From Pseudomonadota bacterium (GTDB lineage: Bacteria > Myxococcota_A > Polyangia > Polyangiales > Sandaracinaceae), in contig JAEZBP010000403.1 of the NCBI GenBank assembly GCA_023427125.1, positions 1 through 10,677 of the forward strand: 10,677 nt of DNA, written 5' to 3'. Below, in pieces: positions 6,374 through 10,677 of the stretch; position 1 is the first letter of the stretch; each line of letters opens with the position of its first letter. The notes under the pieces were generated by a model. It worked only from the letters and a program-made list of their open reading frames with translations, did no database searches and was not told where the DNA came from. Made by a program: the position numbers and the translations under genes.

Positions 6374-7840
6374 TCATGGCGTGCCTCCCGGCACGGTCCT
6401 CGCGGCGGCAGGCTCGGGCTCATCGCGTCGCCAGCCTCCGCCGAGCGCCTGGTAGAGGCCTACGGCCGCTGACAATTGGCGGTTCTTGGTCTCGATCAGC
6501 TCGAGCTGGGCCTCCAACGATTCGCGCCGCGCCGTCAGGACCTCGAGGTAGTCGGCGCGGGCCGCGTTGAACAAGCGGGTTGACATCTCCACCGACTCGC
6601 GCAGCCGCTCGACCTGCTGCACGCGCATCTCGTAGCTCCTCGCCAAGTTCTCGACGAGGTTCAGGCGACTGACAACCTCCATGTAGCCGGCAAGAATGGC
6701 CTGCTCGTATTCGAGCACCGCCTGCCTCTGACGGGCGTCAGAGCTATAGTAGCTCGCCGTGATGCCGCTCCGGTTGAACAGCGGAGCGGTCAAGCCCGCG
6801 AAGATGTTGAAGAACAACGAGCCCGGCGTGTCGATCAGCCGAGCAATGTCGAAGGACGAGTAGCCGATGGCCGCGTCGAGGCTCAGCGCGGGGAAGAACC
6901 GCGCCCTCGCCGCGGAGACGTCGAGCTGCGCGGCCTGCAGCTGAAGCTCCGCGGCGCGGATGTCCGGACGGTTCACCAAGAGCTCGCCAGGGAGCCCGGT
7001 AGAGACCGCCTGCGGGTCCATCTCCATGAACCGGTCGCTCGCGCGGGCCACCCGCTGCGGAAAGCGCCCTGCCAGAAAGTTGATGCGGTTCTCCGTCTCG
7101 ACGATGCGCTGCTGGATCTCGTAGCGGCGGCTCTGAAACTCGCGGAGCTGCGCCTCGAAGCGCGCGACCGCCACCGAGGTGGTTCGTGCGGCCTGCCACT
7201 GGACCCTCACCGCCGCGAGCGCGTCTTGCTGGAGGACGATGCTGTCGTCGACCACGACGAGCTGGCGATCCAACGCCATCAGCTCGTAGTAGAGGCTCGC
7301 GATCTCCGCCACGAGCCGCGTGGCCATGAAGCGCCGCCCGTTGATGCTCGCCAGGTAACGATATGCGGCCGCGTCCGCTAGGTTGCGGAGCCGGTTCCAG
7401 ATGTCGATCTCCCACGAGACGAAGATCCCGAGCGAGTAGCTCTGCAGGTTCTCGTCGAGGCCGGCCATCTCGTCGCTCGCGCCCTGGCTCGAGGCGTGGC
7501 TGACCCGCTCGACGCCAGCCCCGGTGCCGACGCCGAGCGACGGGTAGATCTCGCCGCGCCGCCCCATGACCTCGTAGCTCGCGATCAGGTTCTCCTGCAC
7601 CGCGATGTTCAGCTCCTGGTTGTTCTGCAGTGCCGTGTCGATGAGGGCGACCAGGTACGGGTCGCCGAAGAAGTCGCTCCAGTCGACGACCGCCGAGCTC
7701 GAGTCGCCGCCAGCGCCGCCATCGTATGAGGACGGGACCACCGTGTTGGCCTCGCGCGCTGCACCCTGGGGCAGCGCGGGCACACAGCCCTCCAGCAGCA
7801 GGAGCACGGCGAGCACGCTCCCCGCGGCGGACCTGGCCAT
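6374..7840 (-). CDS. Outer-membrane factor (NodT/TolC-type) efflux lipoprotein
   Basis: This 488-residue protein is the exit duct of the tripartite pump, a lipid-anchored trimeric channel. A signal peptide ends in LLLLEGC, with the lipidated Cys at residue 19. The family pattern follows: VDWSDFFGDPYLVALIDTAL, then LNIAVQENLIASY, IYPSLGVGTG, SLGIFVSWEIDIWNRLRN and, in the second half, ELLVNRPDIRAAELQLQAAQ and FFPALSLDAAIG. It finishes with VGLYQALGGGW, as in most NodT proteins. I chose the ATG at 7840 because it gives a normal lipoprotein signal and overlaps the stop of the small upstream frame (TGATG), suggesting translational coupling. A GTG at 7879 is also in frame and has AGGAG nine bases before it, but it would add 13 residues to the signal peptide. 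Sampled GC (45/60 at 7141-7200) matches the chromosomal neighbours, not the adaptor and permease. Confidence 0.93.
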   Translation of the reverse strand: MARSAAGSVLAVLLLLEGCVPALPQGAAREANTVVPSSYDGGAGGDSSSAVVDWSDFFGDPYLVALIDTALQNNQELNIAVQENLIASYEVMGRRGEIYPSLGVGTGAGVERVSHASSQGASDEMAGLDENLQSYSLGIFVSWEIDIWNRLRNLADAAAYRYLASINGRRFMATRLVAEIASLYYELMALDRQLVVVDDSIVLQQDALAAVRVQWQAARTTSVAVARFEAQLREFQSRRYEIQQRIVETENRINFLAGRFPQRVARASDRFMEMDPQAVSTGLPGELLVNRPDIRAAELQLQAAQLDVSAARARFFPALSLDAAIGYSSFDIARLIDTPGSLFFNIFAGLTAPLFNRSGITASYYSSDARQRQAVLEYEQAILAGYMEVVSRLNLVENLARSYEMRVQQVERLRESVEMSTRLFNAARADYLEVLTARRESLEAQLELIETKNRQLSAAVGLYQALGGGWRRDEPEPAAARTVPGGTP

Positions 7841-7974
7841 CACGTCAACCGTCGCCCTTCGGTGACGAGGCTCTCGCACTCGAGGAGGCTCCTGATCGCG
7901 AACGCGCCGAGGAAGATCACGACGTACGGGATCACGACTGTGAGGGCGGATCGGTTGAGAAGTTGCTGGAGCAT
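7840..7974 (-). pseudogene. RND permease N-terminal relic, possibly a 44-residue single-TM protein
   Basis: An ATG at 7974 opens 44 codons beginning MLQQLLNRSALTVVIPYVV, then IFLGAFAIRSLLECESLVTE and a short basic end. The first ~30 residues follow the canonical RND start (compare MFKNILTRPALSIVVSIIVM and FLGGLGIS in the intact permease), including TM1. The 5' leader also agrees: TCGAG(T/G)CCTATG precedes both genes. After TM1 the similarity stops. The ending LVTEGRRLT loosely resembles the stretch after the last RND membrane segment (FGRLTDGRKLL), so an internal deletion joining both ends is conceivable; that part is speculation. The TGA overlaps the ATG of the outer-membrane factor. The frame is intact, so it may be translated as a small membrane protein or merely serve as a coupling leader. 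Confidence 0.65.
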
Positions 7975-8259
7975 AGGACTCGATCCGAAGCGAACGGGAG
8001 CGGAACGTATCGACGCAAAGCGCTGCGACGCCCTCCTCGGCGCCTCGAGATGCGTGAGCGCCTAGCGCGACTCGCTCCCATGACGGAACGACCCGGCCGA
8101 TGGGTTCCAGGCGCTCGCTCGAGGTCTCGGCCAGTGACGGGCGGCTCCTCGACGGCGCGCCGGGCCAGGAGACGCCAAGGGCGTTCAGCCCGGGCCTCGC
8201 GTGATCTCCCGAGCGAGCCCCTGGCGCCTCGACCGCCTGGGGCCGCTACGTCTCGGACC

Positions 8260-8279
8260 GCCGCTCACCCAAGAGCGGC
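8260..8279. repeat. 7-bp perfect inverted repeat (hairpin)
   Basis: GCCGCTC-ACCCAA-GAGCGGC forms a 7-bp stem with a 6-base loop. It lies about 118 bp beyond the phosphatase stop and about 290 bp upstream of the RND relic. No T-run follows on either strand. It could be a transcript-end stabiliser or an operator; there is no further support. Confidence 0.4.
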
Positions 8280-8369
8280 TCTCCCATGCACTCGCCGTCT
8301 ACGGTTCGCGGCCGGACTCACGGACGGTCACGCAACACTCGCTTCCGTCTCGCCGGCGGCAGTCCTCCA

Positions 8370-8383
8370 CCAGGCTTGCCTGG
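8370..8383 (-). terminator. Short inverted repeat after the phosphatase gene
   Basis: CCAGGC-AA-GCCTGG on the minus strand starts 13 bases past the phosphatase stop codon. The 6-bp stem with a 2-base centre is tight, and no U-tract follows. Position favours a 3'-end element for the three-gene unit, but intrinsic termination is not supported. It could be a protein-binding palindrome. Confidence 0.25.
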
Positions 8384-8396
8384 CGCGCACGGACTC

Positions 8397-9230
8397 TCAG
8401 CTCTCGCTCTCGATGAGGCCCTCGTCGCGTGCGATCGCGGAGGCGATCGGGAGAACCGCGTCGAAGGCCGCCGCGTTGCACGCGAGGATGCCGCGCTCGT
8501 TCGCGAGGCTCCCGCCGCCGTAGACGAAGGCGTCCCCGGCCAGGTCGGTGAAGCGGCCGCCGGCGGCGCGGAGGATCGCGTCGGGCGCACACGCGTCCCA
8601 CGCGCTCGAGCGCGAGGAGAGGTGCACGTAGAGGTCCGCCTTACGCTCGGCGATCAAGCCGACCTTCAAGCCCACCGAGCCGCTCTGCATCTCGCTCTTC
8701 ACGCCGAGGCGCTTGACGAGCTCGTCGGTGGACGCGCTGCGATGCGAGCGCGAGACCACGAGCCCGAGCTCGTCCACCGCGCTCTTCGCCGACACCGAGA
8801 GGCCGTAGGTGCGGTCCTCGATCTCGAGGAACGCGCTCTCGCCGACGACCCCGCGATAGAGCTTGTCCGAGACCGGCTGGTACACGACGCCGAGGCGCGC
8901 GCTGCCGTCGATCGCGAGGCCGATCATCACGGAGAACTCGCCGTTCTTCGCGATGAACTCCTTGGTGCCGTCGAGCGGATCCACGTACCAGCAGCGCCCG
9001 CGGCGGTACGAGTCGCTCGTGTCCTCCGACTCCTCCGCGACGATGCCGTCGTTCGGGAAGGCCTCCCGCAGCTTGCGCACGAGGTGCGCGTTCGCGCGGC
9101 GATCCGCCTCGGTGACCGGATCGGCCTTGCCCTTGTAGGCGACGTCGAAGTCGGTGGCGTAAACCTCCATGAGGAGGGCGCCCGCTTCGCGCGCGAGCTT
9201 GACCGCCTCGACGAGCTCCCGGTCCAACAT
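8397..9230 (-). CDS. CysQ-like 3'(2'),5'-bisphosphate nucleotidase / inositol monophosphatase family
   Basis: This 277-residue Mg2+-dependent, typically Li+-sensitive phosphatase shows the family's three metal-site blocks: AEES (E66), WYVDPLDGTKEFIAKNGEF (D84, D87, T89) and AWDACAPDAILRAAGG (D212). The KEFI…NGEFSVMIGLA form after DPLDGT is typical of CysQ, which removes the 3'-phosphate of adenosine 3',5'-bisphosphate made in sulfate assimilation, more than of myo-inositol monophosphatase. The substrate remains an inference. The start is ATG 9230, matching the family N-terminus (MLDRELVEAVKLAREAGALL). A TTG at 9269 is in frame, only 12 bp after the lipoprotein stop, but adds a Gly-rich leader. 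The gene is probably last in a unit with the lipoprotein and membrane protein; no sulfate-assimilation gene is in view. Confidence 0.88.
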   Translation of the reverse strand: MLDRELVEAVKLAREAGALLMEVYATDFDVAYKGKADPVTEADRRANAHLVRKLREAFPNDGIVAEESEDTSDSYRRGRCWYVDPLDGTKEFIAKNGEFSVMIGLAIDGSARLGVVYQPVSDKLYRGVVGESAFLEIEDRTYGLSVSAKSAVDELGLVVSRSHRSASTDELVKRLGVKSEMQSGSVGLKVGLIAERKADLYVHLSSRSSAWDACAPDAILRAAGGRFTDLAGDAFVYGGGSLANERGILACNAAAFDAVLPIASAIARDEGLIESES

Positions 9231-9281
9231 GCCGGTGAAGCCTAACCCAGACCCACCCACCGCGGCCAAGAACTCGAGGAG

Positions 9282-9944
9282 CTACTCCGCGATGACCTCG
9301 ACCTCGGTCTCGCCGCTCTCGAGGTGATCGCCCGTGTCCTCGCCCTCGGGGAGGCCCTCTTCGCGGCCCGAGCAGAAGCGCGACCAGTGGCGCATCGAGC
9401 TCGGCGTCACCGCGTTCTGCGCGCACGCGCTGTAGGCGCGCCGCGACTGCTCGAGGAAGGGGCGCGCGTGGCTGCGCATGACGTCCTGGTAGATCGCCTG
9501 GATCTCCGGCTCCTCGGCCAGCTCCTCGGGCGGCGGGATGGAGCGGAGGACGCGCGCGACGTCCTCGTACATCAGCCCGACGATCGCGCCGCCCATGATG
9601 CGCTGGCGGTGGCTCTCCTCCGCGGCGAGGTCGAGCTCGCGGCGCGCCGCCTCGATCGTGTGAGTCTTGCGCTCGAGCCAGGGCGCGAGGACCTCGTCCG
9701 ACCAGAGCTCGAGGTTCCGGGCCGTCTCGTCGCGCGGCGGCTCGGGCGGCGGGATGAGGAACGACTCCGCGGCGAGCTCCCAGCCCTCGCGCATGCGCGG
9801 CGTGAACGCGGACTCCGCCACGTCGGGATCGGGCAGGCACTCCATGCTCGGGCGAGGCTCGACCTGTCCGGGATCGAGCGGGCCCGCCCGCATCGGCGTG
9901 CTCCCGCAGCCGGCGAGCAGGAGGGCGCGCGTGAGCGGGCGCAT
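9282..9944 (-). CDS. Unrecognised small lipoprotein
   Basis: About 220 residues starting MRPLTRALLLAGCGS, with lipobox LLAGC and the lipidated Cys at residue 13. The signal is unusually short, and the GTG codons just upstream (9947, 9950) could lengthen it slightly. The frame is open to 10103, but that part is Arg/Pro-rich and overlaps the upstream gene. The mature part is acidic, rich in Glu and Arg, and largely helical by composition, with Pro-rich linkers (IPPPEPPRDE, SIPPPEELAEEPE). Three more cysteines occur at 36, 174 and 191; the last two flank YSACAQNAVTPSSMRHWSRF. It ends in an acidic tail (ESGETEVEVIAE). I do not recognise a domain. It lies 32 bp after the membrane-protein gene and 51 bp before the phosphatase start. 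No strong ribosome binding site is visible. Confidence 0.7.
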   Translation of the reverse strand: MRPLTRALLLAGCGSTPMRAGPLDPGQVEPRPSMECLPDPDVAESAFTPRMREGWELAAESFLIPPPEPPRDETARNLELWSDEVLAPWLERKTHTIEAARRELDLAAEESHRQRIMGGAIVGLMYEDVARVLRSIPPPEELAEEPEIQAIYQDVMRSHARPFLEQSRRAYSACAQNAVTPSSMRHWSRFCSGREEGLPEGEDTGDHLESGETEVEVIAE

Positions 9945-9976
9945 CACCACGGGAGCGTAGCCGCGATGGCGCTCTT

Positions 9977-10677
9977 TCAGAAGTCGACCCGGAGGCCCAG
10001 GCCGAGCCCGTGAGGGACGAGGGCGGCGCGCGGCTCGATCGGAGTGGCGATCGGCGCCTCGTCGCAGGCCGCGTCGGGGTGCGCGCGCAGGTAGCGGCGC
10101 CACCGGTCGCGCGCCCCGGTCGGGTGGAGCAGGATGCGGCCGAGGCCGAGCACCGCGCCGCCGGCGCTGTGGAGGATCGCGCCCTGCGCGCGCTCGAAGG
10201 CGAGCAGGAGGGTGCTCGCCGCGGCGGTGACGTAGAGGGTCGAGAGCGTCGCCGGCACCCAGCTGCGCAGGAAATCGGTGCTCGCGGCGGCGCGCGCGAG
10301 GATGCCCTCGCCGACCCGGAGACGGTGGAGGCGCGCCTCGGGCGTGTCGGCCCGCTGGGCGCGCATCGCGTCGCCCCCGCCCATCAGCGGCGGCAGGAAG
10401 ACGACGAGGGTCGCGAGACCGAGCGTCGAGCTGGTCATGTTGACGAGCATCTCGTTACGAAACGGCTCGTCCTGCGCGGACGCGGCCAGGATGGCGGTGC
10501 CTGTCGCCATCACCGCGTGCAGCAGCGCGAAGCTGCTCCACCAGCGCCGGACCGCCGGCTCCTCCTGCCGGATCGCGCGCTCGATCACAGCCGTGCGCGC
10601 GCGCACCTCGGCGTCGCTCAGGTCGGTGCAGGTAGCCCGCTGGGCAGCCGCGCTCGAGGCGAACGACAGGGTGAGCA
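9977..10677 (-). CDS. Multi-pass membrane protein with signal peptide (5' end outside window)
   Basis: The frame is open through the right edge, so the gene is partial; 232 residues are visible. The visible N-terminus LTLSFASSAAAQRATCTDLS looks like the end of a cleavable signal peptide (A-A-A-Q). This argues against the internal GTG at 10606 as the true start. A helical segment follows (DAEVRARTAVIERAIRQEEP), then probable membrane spans at visible residues ~46-66, 79-98, 139-160 and perhaps 163-183. A hydrophilic tail ends GLGLGLRVDF. The pattern of secreted N-terminus, short helix and paired membrane spans resembles uncharacterised myxobacterial membrane proteins. I do not recognise the family. 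It is probably the first of three co-directed genes with the lipoprotein and phosphatase. Molecular function is unknown. Confidence 0.75.
   Translation of the reverse strand, partial: LTLSFASSAAAQRATCTDLSDAEVRARTAVIERAIRQEEPAVRRWWSSFALLHAVMATGTAILAASAQDEPFRNEMLVNMTSSTLGLATLVVFLPPLMGGGDAMRAQRADTPEARLHRLRVGEGILARAAASTDFLRSWVPATLSTLYVTAAASTLLLAFERAQGAILHSAGGAVLGLGRILLHPTGARDRWRRYLRAHPDAACDEAPIATPIEPRAALVPHGLGLGLRVDF

Larger units (their letters stand above)
7975..8396. other. 422-bp gene-free region upstream of the efflux locus
   Basis: No convincing gene was found on either strand. Open frames here are short extensions of shadows. It must hold the promoter of the efflux locus, because the phosphatase to the right ends at 8397 on the same strand. 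No -35/-10 pair stands out. Visible structure includes an interrupted inverted repeat GGAACGACCC/GGGTTCC (8085-8094 and 8102-8108) and two hairpins listed separately. There is no divergent regulator gene, unlike many RND operons. Confidence 0.6.

Noticed and set aside
8201..8416. A 71-codon plus-strand frame in the gene-free region
   Set aside because: No start signal, no recognisable family, and it runs into the antisense of the phosphatase end.
8286..9245. A 319-codon plus-strand frame
   Set aside because: Antisense of the CysQ-like gene; GC-rich third positions keep shadow frames open.
8641..9840. A 399-codon minus-strand frame
   Set aside because: It overlaps both the lipoprotein and the phosphatase in another frame, and the translation is Arg/Ala/Gly-rich shadow sequence.
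9945..10103. A 53-residue N-terminal extension of the lipoprotein
   Set aside because: Arg/Pro-rich and overlapping the upstream gene. The lipobox requires a start near 9944-9950.
1..10677. CRISPR array, tRNA or rRNA genes, insertion-sequence ends, transposase
   Set aside because: I looked for spaced direct repeats, tRNA-like cloverleaf segments, terminal inverted repeats and transposase motifs. None was seen; the only tandem repeats are the 21-bp and 48-bp arrays, which lack spacers.

Overview
The window looks like a piece of a high-GC Gram-negative chromosome. GC-rich third positions, paired signal-peptide lipoproteins, GTG starts, and a complete inner-membrane/periplasm/outer-membrane efflux system fit a myxobacterium-like (Myxococcota) genome. 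That assignment is inference from style, not from a marker gene.

Layout, left to right. Positions 1-209 hold a degenerate 21-bp tandem repeat that leads into a plus-strand quinone oxidoreductase of the medium-chain dehydrogenase superfamily (210-1259). This gene converges on a minus-strand tripartite RND efflux locus spanning about 1284-7974. In transcription order the locus is: a 44-codon RND N-terminal relic or small membrane protein (7974-7840), a NodT/TolC-type outer-membrane factor lipoprotein (7840-6374), a 37-codon relic of a second outer-membrane factor (6291-6178), a periplasmic adaptor lipoprotein (6181-5006), and a large RND permease (4961-1284). A 422-bp gene-free stretch (7975-8396) lies upstream. 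To its right, still on the minus strand, is a probable three-gene unit: a multi-pass membrane protein running off the right edge, an unrecognised small lipoprotein, and a CysQ/inositol-monophosphatase-family phosphatase.

The three intact pump genes should act together. The permease uses the proton gradient through its Asp-Asp/Lys relay, the adaptor bridges the periplasm, and the outer-membrane factor forms the exit duct. The substrate cannot be read from sequence, and no regulator gene is linked.

The most interesting aspect is the mosaic build of the pump locus. The adaptor and permease are clearly less GC-rich (sampled 60-base lines 50-60%) than the outer-membrane factor and the flanking genes (65-78%). 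Two gene relics sit at the gene borders: the extreme C-terminus of a second outer-membrane factor directly in front of the adaptor, and the extreme N-terminus of a second RND permease directly in front of the intact outer-membrane factor. This fits fusion of a resident pump with an incoming adaptor-permease cassette, followed by loss of the redundant parts. The permease itself has three departures from the AcrB plan: an acidic/His periplasmic insertion, a probable extra pair of membrane segments in the central cytoplasmic linker, and a repetitive acidic C-terminal tail that ends by a frame slip inside a fourth repeat copy.
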